A stretch of DNA of 64,000 nt from Hymenopus coronatus (lineage: Eukaryota; Arthropoda; Insecta; Mantodea; Hymenopodidae): NCBI GenBank assembly GCA_030762935.1, contig CM060893.1, positions 7,918,001 to 7,982,000 of the forward strand, read 5' to 3'. Of this stretch, positions 52,947-63,160 are shown one piece after another. Numbering within the stretch: the stretch's first letter is position 1; every line of letters starts with the position of its first letter. The notes under the pieces were generated by a model, which saw only the letters and a program-made list of their open reading frames with translations, searched no databases and was not told the DNA's origin. The position numbers were made by a program, and so were the translations under genes.

Positions 52947-53759
52947 ACTTTAAGTAGCACGTATGTACACGAGTTGTACTCCACCCAGAATTCGAGATTT
53001 CACCACAAATATATGTTTTGAGGTTCCATGAAAAATTAAAAAAGGTTCGTGTGTGTGTGTATGTGCGCACACATAGCTAAAAAACGAAGACCGTTAAATA
53101 CCAAACTTGGTATTTAAGTTTAGTATCTTCCAAGGATACGACTCGAAGATTTTCAAGAAAATTCCCTCAATCCAAACTACATTTTACATCGAAAAAATTT
53201 CGAAATTTTGAATTTCTCAAAAATGGTTCTAACGATTTTGATTGAAATTTTTTATATTTAAGATATTTATTTACATGCCAAATACATTTTATATCGTGAC
53301 TTTTCTGGGAATAGCCTCTGAAAGCTACTTTATTCTGGATGAATCTTAAGGAATTGTGCATAAGTGCTAAACCGTAAGAGATAGACAAAAACTTATCATA
53401 CAAAAGAACCAGAGCACGTTAAAACTTACAATTTGTGTTATATAAACTTTTTCGTGGAGTTGAACTTTTTGAGATATTCCTTGTTTTTGGTTTCAGCTTT
53501 AAAAACATACTTTTCTCTAACAGGAATTTGCCATAGTGTCCATACAAACAAAGGAACTTCAGTCACATAGAACCAGCTTTTGACTATCACTTTAACCTAT
53601 GGTATTCCCTTATTTCTTTTCTATTTACAATGAAGCGAGTAATAAGGTTATTTCTGCTAATTTTTTCTCGATTAGCATGAAGTAAATAGAAGCATAAGCT
53701 TTTTAACCTCACTTTGTTGCAGAGATGTAGAGAAAGTCATGTAAATGGATCGCACCAGA
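52947..53759 (-). mobile_element. RC1 copy with deleted hairpin arm
   Basis: ACTTTAAGTAGCACGTATGTAC then directly TTGTACTCCACCC, so part of the palindrome is gone. Ends GGATCGCACCAGA. Microsatellite GTGTGTGTGTATGTGCGCAC. Confidence 0.84.
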
Positions 53760-54360
53760 TTTTTAATTACATTTTGGTGCCTAAATTTGTCTTATATTCT
53801 AATGAAATTAAGAGGATTTGCATCTCTACCTACTGTAGAGAAAGTGAAAATATGTTATGAAAGTTTACATTGATTAACAAGAAGTAGATGGAAGAATAAG
53901 ATTTTGTAGGAAGTGTTTGGAGCTGAGATAACATGAGTCATGGGAGTTCAGATATCAGTGATTGTAGCGAAGTGGTTGCCACTATTTTCAAATGACTGAA
54001 CGATCTTTCTGTCCAGAATCTGTTGAAGGTTTGACAGCAATAACTGGAATGCCAGTTCAACTTGGCAGAATTCCCCACCTCCTGCTTCTCACCTGACAAA
54101 ATGATTACGATAACATCTGCCTGTCGCTAGTTCTGTTGTTCATTTATCAGCTTGTACAAGTGGACTGTGCAACCTTTCAAAATAGTTCCCACCTCACTTC
54201 ACAGTGCCCTTCAGTTTCATTTGGAATACCACACGTTTAACATATTTACGTGACTGATAAAACGTACTTCTTAAATATTCTGGTGAATAGCCTCTCAGAT
54301 GTTTTTCATTTACAAGGATTTGCTTAATTATTGTGTAAAGGTAAACCATAAGAGGTTAGT
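53760..54360. other. Old RC1-relative scraps and unassigned DNA
   Basis: CATCTCTACCTACTGTAGAG near 53832 is an older hairpin end, followed by a reverse 5' piece to 53950. 53950-54235 is unique. 54241-54355 (TTAACATATTTACGTGACTG to GTAAACCATAAGAG) is a worn reverse RC1 middle part. Confidence 0.45.
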
Positions 54361-54369
54361 TTGGGTGGA

Positions 54370-55095
54370 AAATAACGTAACGGCTACATTGTAACGGTAC
54401 CTTAAAATAACGGCTACTGGGGGCTGGATACAGAATTACTCGTTAACAATTGCAAAAGCAACGAGTACTAGTAACTAGTTACCAATAACAGTTACAAAAG
54501 TAACGAGTATTAAGCAACTAATCACAATAACAGCTACAAAAGTAAGGAATACAAAGTAACTCGTCACTCAATAACGGCTACAAAAGCAATGAATACAAAG
54601 TACTAGTACCCAATAACCGTTACAAAAGTGACGAATACAAGTAACTAGTTACCAATAAGTGTTACAAATGTAACAAGTATAAAGGAACTAGTATCCAATA
54701 ACGGTTACAAAAGTAATGAATACAAAGTAACTCATTACCCAATAATGTTACAAAAAACAAATGCAAAGTAATTACTTATAAATTACGACTACAAAAGAAA
54801 CGAATACAAAGTAACTAGTTACCAATAAGGGCTACAACAATAACGAATACAAAGTTCCAGTACCCAATAACGGTTACAAAAAAGTAACCAGTATAAAGTA
54901 ACTAATACACAATAACGATTGCAAGAGTGACGAATACAAAGTAACTAGTTACCAATAAGGGTTACAACAATAACGAATACAAAGTTCCAGTACCCAATAA
55001 CGGTTACAAAAAGGTAACCAGTATAAAGTAACTAATACACAATAACGATTGCAAGAGTGACGAATACAAAGACCTAGTACCCAATAAGGGTTACA
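54370..55095. repeat. Minisatellite of about 47-bp units
   Basis: Repeated variants of AACGGTTACAAAAGTAACGA ATACAAAGTAACTAGTTACC AATAA. A higher-order step of 130 bp is visible: TAACGAATACAAAGTTCCAG at 54841 and 54971. The right edge is ACTCACTGACCTTTTTCTAA, the RC1 block that normally follows the CA tract. Confidence 0.9.
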
Positions 55096-55096
55096 C

Positions 55097-55240
55097 TCAC
55101 TGACCTTTTTCTAAAAATGCTTTCTTTGAATTCAAGGTGCCTCAAAACAGGTATTTCCGGTGACATCTCGGTATCGAATTTTTGGGGGCAATACAATACC
55201 TCCTCTATACACTATGTACATAGTACGTGTAGAGAAAGTA
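55097..55240 (+). mobile_element. RC1 3' end
   Basis: GACCTTTTTCTAAAAATGC, CGGTGACATCTCGGTATCG and the palindrome to GTGTAGAGAAAGT. Its upstream half is replaced by the minisatellite. Confidence 0.85.
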
Positions 55241-55526
55241 AACATGTAGATTTCGTTAAAGCACACACTTTGAAATGTGTTTTCTTTTTGTTTTAGATCT
55301 AGCAATTTCAGAGATATTTCGTATATTGGTTTCAATTTAGGGTAGTCCTTATCCGTTTCATATCGGTTTTGTTTTACTCCCGGCCATGGAAAGAAAACCG
55401 GATAGCGGCAACTTTTAAACTATTTGATAGTGGCTTTAGCCTAGTGTATTCTCTTATTTCCCTTCTAGTTATAAGAGTTTAATTAATATTTTCTGATAAT
55501 GTTTAGCTTAATTAGCATTATGTGAA
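55241..55526 (-). mobile_element. RC1 5' half, variant B
   Basis: GTAGATTTCGTTAAAGCACAC, GGTTTCAATTTAGGGTAG, CTCCCGGCCATGGAAAG and TTTAGCTTAATTAGCATTATG follow the reverse order of variant B. Terminus missing. Confidence 0.7.
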
Positions 55527-55531
55527 AAAAA

Positions 55532-56236
55532 TCTTATATATTCCATTCACATGACTGTCTCTATATCTCTGCAACAGATTATTGTTAAAAAGTTTTTGCT
55601 TCTGTTTACTTCATGCTAATCGAGAAAAAATTAGCAGAAATAGTGAAACTATAAACAAAGAATATCTTAAAAACGATCAACTCCACGAAAAAAATGTTTC
55701 TAACATAAATTGTGTGTTTTAATGTGCTCTACATTTTTTGTGTGGTAAGGTTTTGTCTATCTCTTACGACTTAGCAGTTATGCATAACTCCGTAAAGTTC
55801 ATCCAGAATAAAGAAGTCTTCAGAGGCTATTCCCAGAAAATTTAAGATATACATTTTATTTGTCAGGTAAATATCTTAAATATAGGATGTTTAAATAAAA
55901 ATCGTTAGAGCCATTTTTTAGAAAATCAAAATTTTCGAAAAACGTTCCATGTAAAGAGTAGTTGGGGGTAGGGAAATTTTCTTGAAAGATACCAAACTTA
56001 AATACCAAATTTGGTATTTAACGGCCTTTTCGTTTATGAGCTATGCTGTCCAAAGACACACACACTCACACATACACACATACATACACATATACACACA
56101 CGAACCTTTTTGTAAAGATGCTTTATTTGGGTTCAGGGGGACCCAAAACACGTATTTCCGGTGAAATCTCGGTACCGAATTTTTGGGTGATGCAATACCT
56201 TCTCTATACACTATGCACATTATGTGTAGAGAAAGT
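55532..56236 (+). mobile_element. RC1 copy with 5' internal deletion
   Basis: TCTTATATATTCCATTCACATG then, after AATAGTG, a jump to AAACTATAAACAAAG. 3' half complete, with mixed CACA/CATA tract (56057-56101). Confidence 0.85.
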
Positions 56237-56307
56237 AAAAACAATGATCTGTTTAAAAATAGTTTGTTTGCAGAACAGATAGAGAACACCTCAGAGTATT
56301 TTATTTA

Positions 56308-56402
56308 TTCAGGGGCTCATAATTTGTATTTGTGTTGATATTGTATTTTTGGATGGCCGCAGTATAACCTCTACCTTATTTTGGATATGGTAGGGAAAGT
56401 AA
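56308..56402 (+). mobile_element. Old RC1-relative 3' end
   Basis: GGGGCTCATAATTTGTATTTG, TATTTTTGGATGGCCGCAG and ACCTCTACC...GGTAGGGAAAGTAAAAA, the older hairpin variant. Confidence 0.5.
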
Positions 56403-56923
56403 AAACTATAATATCAAAAGGCAAACTTGACTCACAAATGTTGTGACTCTCGCTGAAGCGTTTGGACAAGTCAACAAGAAGAGATTGATCAGGAACCTGA
56501 TGATGGATGCTACAAGAGTGACCGAAACGTTGTTACACGTCGAGACTTGGCTGACAGATGTCACTATCTCTGTGGGACAATTAATTACAGGTATGTGTCA
56601 GCAGGTGTGGCAGTCCCAGGCAGTTAGTGCCGTTTTAATTTCACGCATGTGCTGCTGTACGGGTTCCGCCACATTGGAGCCCCGTCTCTGTGACCCCGCC
56701 CTGACCCCAGCTCCAAATGCCTCGCTCTAACCCTGCCGGAAACTCGTTAAGGTTTATGATCGTACCCAAAGGAAATAGCGCCGTATCTCAGTTCCGTACA
56801 ACGGCTTCGCTAACACTTTCTGCGAACTTAAATATAACTTGCCCGTCAAATATATTCTCCAAAATATCACACAACTTACACAAGAACCGAGTTTGTGTTA
56901 CAAGGCTTTGGTTTAAAAATCTG
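56403..56923. other. Penelope-like candidate and unassigned DNA
   Basis: Contains the hammerhead-like motif at 56497-56541. The rest is GC-richer and open on the plus strand in two short frames (56443-56730, 56717-56941), with no recognised protein domain. Confidence 0.35.
56497..56541 (+). ncRNA. Hammerhead-like core motif
   Basis: CTGATGA at 56497, GAAA at 56524 and GTC ending at 56541. ACGT (56527-56530) can pair with ACGT (56537-56540) across a TGTTAC loop, giving a clean short helix III next to the GTC site. Helix II is weak (GG/CC with mismatches) and helix I is not evident, so activity is doubtful. The CTGATGA...GAAACG layout is that of Penelope-associated hammerheads. Confidence 0.35.
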
Positions 56924-57622
56924 TACCATGGGTTAAAGTGATAGACAAAAACTGGTTGCTATGTGACTGAAGTTCCTTTGTTTGTATGGACAGGAGTTGA
57001 CAAATTCCTGTATGAAAAAATTGATTTTCTAAGCTGAAACCAAAACAAGGAATATCTCAAAAACGATCAACTCCAGGAAAAAAATGTCTATAACATAAAT
57101 TGTGTGTTTTAATGTAATCTACGTTTTTTGTATGGTAAGTTTTCGTCTATCTCTTATGGTTTAGCAGTTATGCAAAATTCCGAAAAATTCATCCTGAATA
57201 AAGTAGTCTTCAGAGGCTTTTCCCAGAAAATTCAAGATATACATTTTATTGTGAGGTAAATATCTTTAATATACGATATTTTAATCAAAATCGTTAGAGG
57301 CTCTTTTGAGAAAATAAAAATTTTCGAAAAAAGTTTCAAGTAAAGGGTGTTTGGGGGTGGGAGGATTTTCTTGTAAATCTTCGTGTTGCATCCTTGGAAG
57401 ATACCAAAGTTAAACACTAAGTTTGGTATTTAACGGCCCTTTCGTTTTTGAGCTATGCTGTCCACAGACCACAAACACACACATGGACCTTTTTGTGAAA
57501 ATGCTTTTTTTAGATACAGGGGATCCTAAAACATATTTCCTCGTGAAATCTCGACATGGAAGTTTTGGGTGCAATACAATACCTTCTCTATACACTATGT
57601 ACATAGTACGTGTAGAGAAAGT
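56924..57622 (+). mobile_element. RC1 copy, 5' end missing
   Basis: Starts at ACCATGGGTTAAAGTGATAG and ends GTGTAGAGAAAGT. Microsatellite short (CCACAAACACACACATGG). Confidence 0.86.
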
Positions 57623-57962
57623 AAATAGTTAGGTTTATTAGTTTGGAATTTCAAATGTTTGAGTCTTACACGGTTGAACTCTCATCCTCATGCAAGCCCG
57701 GTTATTTCAGTTGATGCGCTCTAAAGTGCTGACTTTGAAAACATTATTGTCAATGGTGCACCCTCTCATGGCCCCTAAAGCTATTGCAGTCAGCGATGTT
57801 ATTGGGCATGTTTACGACGTCACTGGTGACCTCTGACTCTCACTGTTGCATAGATCAGCATGTCTTTGTTTCACAACGACCACGTGTTTCTCAAACTCAG
57901 CTTGTTTATTTCTTATGTCTTTTAATGCTTTCTTAGCGATTATGTACACAACTGAAAAAACA
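57623..57962. other. Unassigned stretch
   Basis: Unique sequence. A short frame MAPKAIAVSDVIGHVYDVTG is open near 57769 but has no support. Confidence 0.25.
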
Positions 57963-58682
57963 TCTGCTGTGTTCCATTCGCATGAATTTCTCTACATCTC
58001 TGTTTGTTAAAAAGCTTATGCTTCTATTTACTTCATGCTAATCGAGGCAAAATTAGCAGAAATAGTCTTATTACTTGCTTCCTTGTAAGTAGAAGCGAAA
58101 TACGGGAGTACCATAGGTTAAAGTGATAGTCAAAAACTGGTTGCTTTCTGACTGATGTTCCTTTGTTTGTATGGACAGGAGTTGACACATTCCTGTATGA
58201 GAGAAGTATAACTTTTTCAAAGCTGAAACCAAAAACAAGAAATATCTAAAAAATTATCAACACGAAAAAATGTATATAACATAAATTGTGTGTTTTAACG
58301 TGCTCTACATTTTTGTATGGTAAGTTTTTGTCGATCTCTTACGGCTTAGCAGTTATGCAAAATTCCATAAAATTCATCCAGAATAAAGTAGTCTTCAGAG
58401 GCTATTCCCAGAAAATTCAAGATATACATTTTATTTGTCAGGTAAATATCTTTAATATACGATATTTTAATCAAAATCGTAAGAGGAATTTTAGAGAAAA
58501 TCAACTTTTTCTAAATTTGTTCCATGTAAAGGGTAGTGGGGTGGGGGGGGATTTTTCTCAAAATCTTCTCGTCGCATCCCTAGAGGATACCAAACTTAAA
58601 TACCAAGTTTGATACTTTACCGACTTTTCGTTTTTGAGGTATCAAGTTCAAAGACAAACGGACACACACACACACACACACA
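57963..58682 (+). mobile_element. RC1 copy ending in its CA tract
   Basis: TCTGCTGTGTTCCATTCGCATG through GACACACACACACACACAC. The hairpin block is absent; another copy's 5' end follows immediately after the CA tract. Confidence 0.86.
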
Positions 58683-58688
58683 CACAAA

Positions 58689-59421
58689 TCTAATGTGTTC
58701 CATTCACATGACTTTCTCTACATCTCCACAACAGATTATTGTTAAAAGGTTTTGCTTCTTTTTATTTCATTCTAATCGAGAAAAAATTAGCAGAAATAGT
58801 GTTATTACTGGCTTCCTTTTAAGTAGAAGCTAAATAAGGGAGTACCATAGGTTAAAGTGATAGTCAAAAGCTGGTGGCTATGTGACTGAAGTTCCTTTGT
58901 TTGTATGGACACGAGTTGAAAGATTGTATGATTGAAAGATTATGCTTTTCGTAGCTGAAACGAAAAAACAAGGAATACCTAAAAAACGATCAATTCCACG
59001 ACAAAAATGTATATGACATAAATCGTGTGTTTTAACGTGTTCTACATTTTTTGTGTGATAAATTTTTGTCCATCTCTTACGGTTTAGCAGTTATGCAGAA
59101 TTCCGTAAAATTCATTCACAATGAAGTATTCTTCACAGGCTATTCTCAAAAAAAATTCAAGATATCCATTTATTTATCGTGTAGATATCTTTAAAAATGA
59201 TATTTTAATCAAAATAGTTAGTGCCATATTTGAGAAAATCAAAATTTTCGAAAAAGTTCCATGTAAAGGGTAGTTGGGGGATTTTCTTGAAAAACTTCGT
59301 GTCGCATCTTTGGAAAATACCAAACATAAATTGCAAATTTGGATTGTAACGGTCTTTTCGTTTTTGAACTATGCTGCACACACACACTATGCACTATGTA
59401 CATAATTCGCGTAGAGAAAGT
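58689..59421 (+). mobile_element. RC1 copy joined to previous copy's CA tract
   Basis: TCTAATGTGTTCCATTCACATG to GCGTAGAGAAAGT. Between CACACACAC and the palindrome the usual 110-bp block is deleted. Confidence 0.86.
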
Positions 59422-59479
59422 AAAAACTTCTGATGTATTCCATTCTCATAACTTTCTATAACTATTCTACGAGAACCAT

Positions 59480-59748
59480 CCCCAGTAACAAAGGATTTGG
59501 CATAACCAAATACCAACGAAAGATATCAACAAGCAACTTCATTTACAAAGTAATAGAACCTTACTGTATTTCTCAACCTAATTGTCATTGTTATCAAGCT
59601 ATTTATTGTCACGTGGTGGCGAATTTTCAACACAGATGTAATACTCTTCCACCGCTAAAGATGTCACTGTTACTTTGAGGATTCCATTGGCTGCGCAATG
59701 TTTCCCATCCAAAAAGTTACGCACAGCGGCCAAAGTATAATACAGTTT
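59480..59748 (-). pseudogene. mariner 3' end with C-terminal scrap
   Basis: The minus strand reads NFLDGKHCAANGILKVTV, TSLAVEEYYICVENSPPRDN, with AAGGATTTGGCATAACCAAA at the terminal side. It parallels 50480-50693 and 62916-63160. A 50-bp RC1 5' scrap (59428-59479) precedes it. Confidence 0.45.
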
Positions 59749-59751
59749 TTT

Positions 59752-59870
59752 ACTTTCTCTACACTCTAATAGTGTACAGAGAAGGTATTGCATTCCATCC
59801 AAAAATTCGATACCAAGTTTTCGCCGGAAATAAATGTTTTGGGTCTCTCCGAATCCAAAAAAAGCATTTT
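59752..59870 (-). mobile_element. RC1 3' fragment
   Basis: ACTTTCTCTACACTCTAATAG...GAGAAGG to AAAAAAGCATTTTT. The next copy begins in this T-run. Confidence 0.75.
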
Positions 59871-59871
59871 T

Positions 59872-60019
59872 ACTTTCTCTATACGTACTATGTATATAGT
59901 GTATAGAGGAAGTATTGTATTCCACCCAAAAATTCGACACCGAGATTTCACCGGAAATACATGTTTTAGGACCTCCTGAGTCCAAAAAAAGTTTTTTACC
60001 AAAAGGTCCGTGTGTGTGT

Positions 60020-60070
<51 letters not shown>

Positions 60071-60752
60071 TGTGGACAGCATAGTTCAAAAACGAGAAAA
60101 CCATTAAAGCCCAAACTTGGTATTTAAGTTTGGTATTTTCCAAGGATGCGACAGGAAGATTTTTAAGAAAATTCCCCCACCCCAAGCTACCCTTTACATG
60201 CAAAAAATTTCGAAAATTTTGATTTTCTTAAAAATGGCTCTAACGATTTTGATTAAAATATCGTATATTAAAGATATTTACCAGACAAATAAAATGTATA
60301 TCTTGAATTTTCTGGAAATAGCCTCTGAAGGCTACTGTATTCTGGATGAATTTTGCATAACTGCTAAACCGTAAGAGGTGGACAAAACTAACTCTACAGA
60401 AAATGTAGCTTACGATAAAACACTCAGTTTATATCCTGTACATTTTTTCGTGGAATTGATCATTTATAAGATATTCATGGTTTTTCGTTTCAGCTGTGAA
60501 AAAGTATGTTTTTCATACAGGAATTTGTCAACTCGTCCATACAAGCAAAGGAACTTCAGTCACATAGCAACCAGCTTTTGACTATCACTTTAACCTATGG
60601 TACTCCCTTATTTCGCTTCTACTTACAAGGAAGCAAGTAATAAGACTATTTCTGATAACTTCTTCTCGATTAGCATGAAGTAAATAGAAGTATAAGCTTT
60701 TTAACAATTTGTTGCAGGGATGTAGAGAAAGTCGTGTGAATGCAACACTTCA
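59872..60752 (-). mobile_element. RC1 full-length copy, 60-bp GT tract
   Basis: ACTTTCTCTATACGTACTATG to GCAACACTTCAG. GT tract 60010-60069 with one TC break. Only this end of the preceding RC1 fragment is seen, so it may be nested or simply adjacent. Confidence 0.88.
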
Positions 60753-61005
60753 GTTTATTTTAGCGTTACGTATCAATAGTAAGACGGAAGGTAAGTAGTT
60801 AAATATGGTGGGAGTCTACCACTGACTGCGGCTGAGCACATGTTCAAACCTCATGTAAAAGCCTCCTAAATATTTCGGTAACTTTATATCAAGAGGTTCT
60901 GCCCCAACTTGTATAGGTTTACTACCAGGTTGCCACTCCCTGCAAGAGTGGCCTAACTCACGCCCACGTCTCGCCAAATATACTTACTCGCGTCTAACCG
61001 TTTTT
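60753..61005. other. Unassigned spacer
   Basis: Unique-looking sequence, no recognised frame. Confidence 0.3.
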
Positions 61006-61138
61006 ACTTTCTCTATACGTGCAATGTACATAGTGTATAGAGAAGGTATTATATTCCACCCATCATTCAATACCGAGATTTCACCGGAAACGTATGTTTT
61101 GAGACCCCCTGAAAGCAAAAAGAGCATTTTTAGCAAAA
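61006..61138 (-). mobile_element. RC1 3' fragment
   Basis: Hairpin CTATACGTGCAATG...GTGTATAGAGAAGG to GAGCATTTTTAGCAAAAT. Confidence 0.78.
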
Positions 61139-61140
61139 TG

Positions 61141-61812
61141 TTGTGTTCCATTCACATGACTTTCTCTACATCACTGCAAGAAAGTATTGATAAAAGGTTT
61201 ATGCTTCTATTTACTTCATGCTAATCGAGAAAAATTAGCAGAAATAGTCTTATTGCTTGTTTCCTTGTAAGTAGAAGCGAAATAAGGGAGTACCATAGGT
61301 TAAAGTGATAGTCAAAAGCTGGTTGCGTGTCACCGAAGTTCCTTTGTTTGTATGGAGGAGCGTATGAGAAAAGTATACATTTTTCAAAGCTGAAACAAAA
61401 ACAAGGACTATCACAAAAACGACCAACTCCACGAAAAAAAAAATTATATAATATAAATTGTGTATTTTAGTGCACTCTACATTTTTTGTGCGGGAAGTTT
61501 TTGTCTATGTCTTACGGTTTAGCAAAATTCAATAAAATCCATCCAACATAAAGTAGTCTTCAGAGGCTATTCCCAGAAAATTCAAAATATACATTTTATT
61601 TGTCAGGTAAATATTTTTAATATTCGATATTTTAATCAAAATAGTTACTGCCATTTTTGAGAAAATCAAGACTTTCGAAAAAAGTTCCATGTATAGAATA
61701 GTTGAGGTGGGGGGATTTTATGGAAATCTTCGTATCGCATCCTTGGATGATACCAAACTTAAATGTCAAGTTTGGTATTCAACGATCTTTTCGTTTTTGA
61801 GCTATGCTGTCC

Positions 61813-61855
<43 letters not shown>

Positions 61856-61990
61856 GGCCTTTTGGAAAAATGTTTTTTCTGGACTCACGGGGTCCTAAAA
61901 CCTGTATTTCCGGCGAAATCTCGGTATCCAATTTTTTGAGTGGAATACAATACTTCCTTTATGTACCCAAAATGCAATACCTTCTCTATA
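61141..61990 (+). mobile_element. RC1 copy fused at its hairpin to an inverted copy
   Basis: GTTGTGTTCCATTCACATG through AC tract 61815-61853 to GGAATACAATACTTCCTTTATG, where the terminal region passes into a reverse copy without the usual GAGAAAGTAAAA end. Confidence 0.82.
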
Positions 61991-62840
61991 CACCATGTAC
62001 CTAGTGTTTAGAGAAGGTATTGCATTCCACCCAAAAATTCTATACCGAGATTTCATCGGAAGTACATGTTTTGGGCCCCCCTGAATCCAAAAAAAAGCAT
62101 TTTCAGAAAAAAGTCCGTGTGTGTGTGTGTGTGTGTGTGTGTCTGTGGGCAGCATAGCTCAAAAACGAAAAGTCAGTTAAAAACCAAACTTGGTATTTAC
62201 GTTTGGTATCTTCCAAGGATGCGACACGAAGATTTTCATAAAAAAATCCCCCAACCCAAACTATCCTTTACATGGAACTTTTTTCGAATACTTTTATTTT
62301 CTCAAAAATGGCTAACGATTTTGATTAAGGTATCGTATATTAAAATATTTTTCTGACAAATAAAATGTATATCTTGAATTTTCTGAGAATAGCCTCTGAA
62401 GACTAGTTTATTCTGGATGAATTTTACGGTATTTTTCATAGCTGCTAAACCGTAAAAGATGGACAAAAATGACCACACAAAAAATGTAGAGCACGTTAAA
62501 ATACTCAATTTATGTTATGTACATTTTTTTTCGTGGAATTGATTGTTTTTGAGATATTCCTTCTTTTTAATTTCAGCTTTGAAAAACTTTTCTCATACAG
62601 GAATTTGTCAACTGCTGTCCATACAAACAAAGGAACTTCAGTCACAAAGCAACCAGCTTTTGACTATCACTTTAACCTATGATACTCCCTTATTTCGCTT
62701 CTAATAACAAGGAACCAAGTAATAAGACTATTTTTGGTATTTTTTTTTCTCGATTAGCATGCAGTTTACAGAAACGTTAGCTTTTTAACAATAATTTGTT
62801 GCAGAGGGGTAGAGAAGTCATGTGAATGGATCACATCAAA
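61991..62840 (-). mobile_element. RC1 copy, inverted partner
   Basis: Starts within CTATACACCATGTACCTAG...GAGAAGGTATTGC and runs to GGATCACATCAAA. It lacks the ACTTTCTCTA start expected of a separate insertion. Confidence 0.82.
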
Positions 62841-62915
62841 TGTTTCACTTTTTGTTGAACAATGAACTGATCTCTTTCTTGGAAACAATGAAATTTTGCT
62901 GTTTGCACATCTTAC

Positions 62916-63160
62916 TACCTGGGCCATTCTGAAAGTAACAGACGATTTGTCATAATTAAATAATAACGAAAGAGATCAACACAAAACTTTATTTTTAAAG
63001 CAACAGTACCTTACTCTATTTCTCACCGTAATCCTCATTACTATTAAGGTATTATTGTCACGTGGTACCGGTTTTTCACAGCAGATGTTACGCTCTTCTA
63101 CCTCCAAAGATGTAGGTACTGCCACTTTAAGGTCTTCATTGATTGGGAAATCTTCTTCAC
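62916..63160 (-). pseudogene. mariner 3' end with C-terminal relic
   Basis: GGGCCATTCTGAAAGTAACA from 62920 looks like a terminal repeat, and AATAAAGTTTTGTGTTGATC lies inside on the minus strand. The frame reads EDFPINEDLKVAVPTSLEVE then CCEKPVPRDNNT, placed like the FxSDEELKxAVxxWL...GIxKLVPRYDKC end of mariner transposases. An RC1 copy follows without its hairpin. Confidence 0.5.

Noticed and set aside
58286..58612. Recurring frames with FRGYSQKIQDIHFI-like peptides
   Set aside because: These come from the AT-rich RC1 body, are broken at different points in each copy and show no conserved start or domain.
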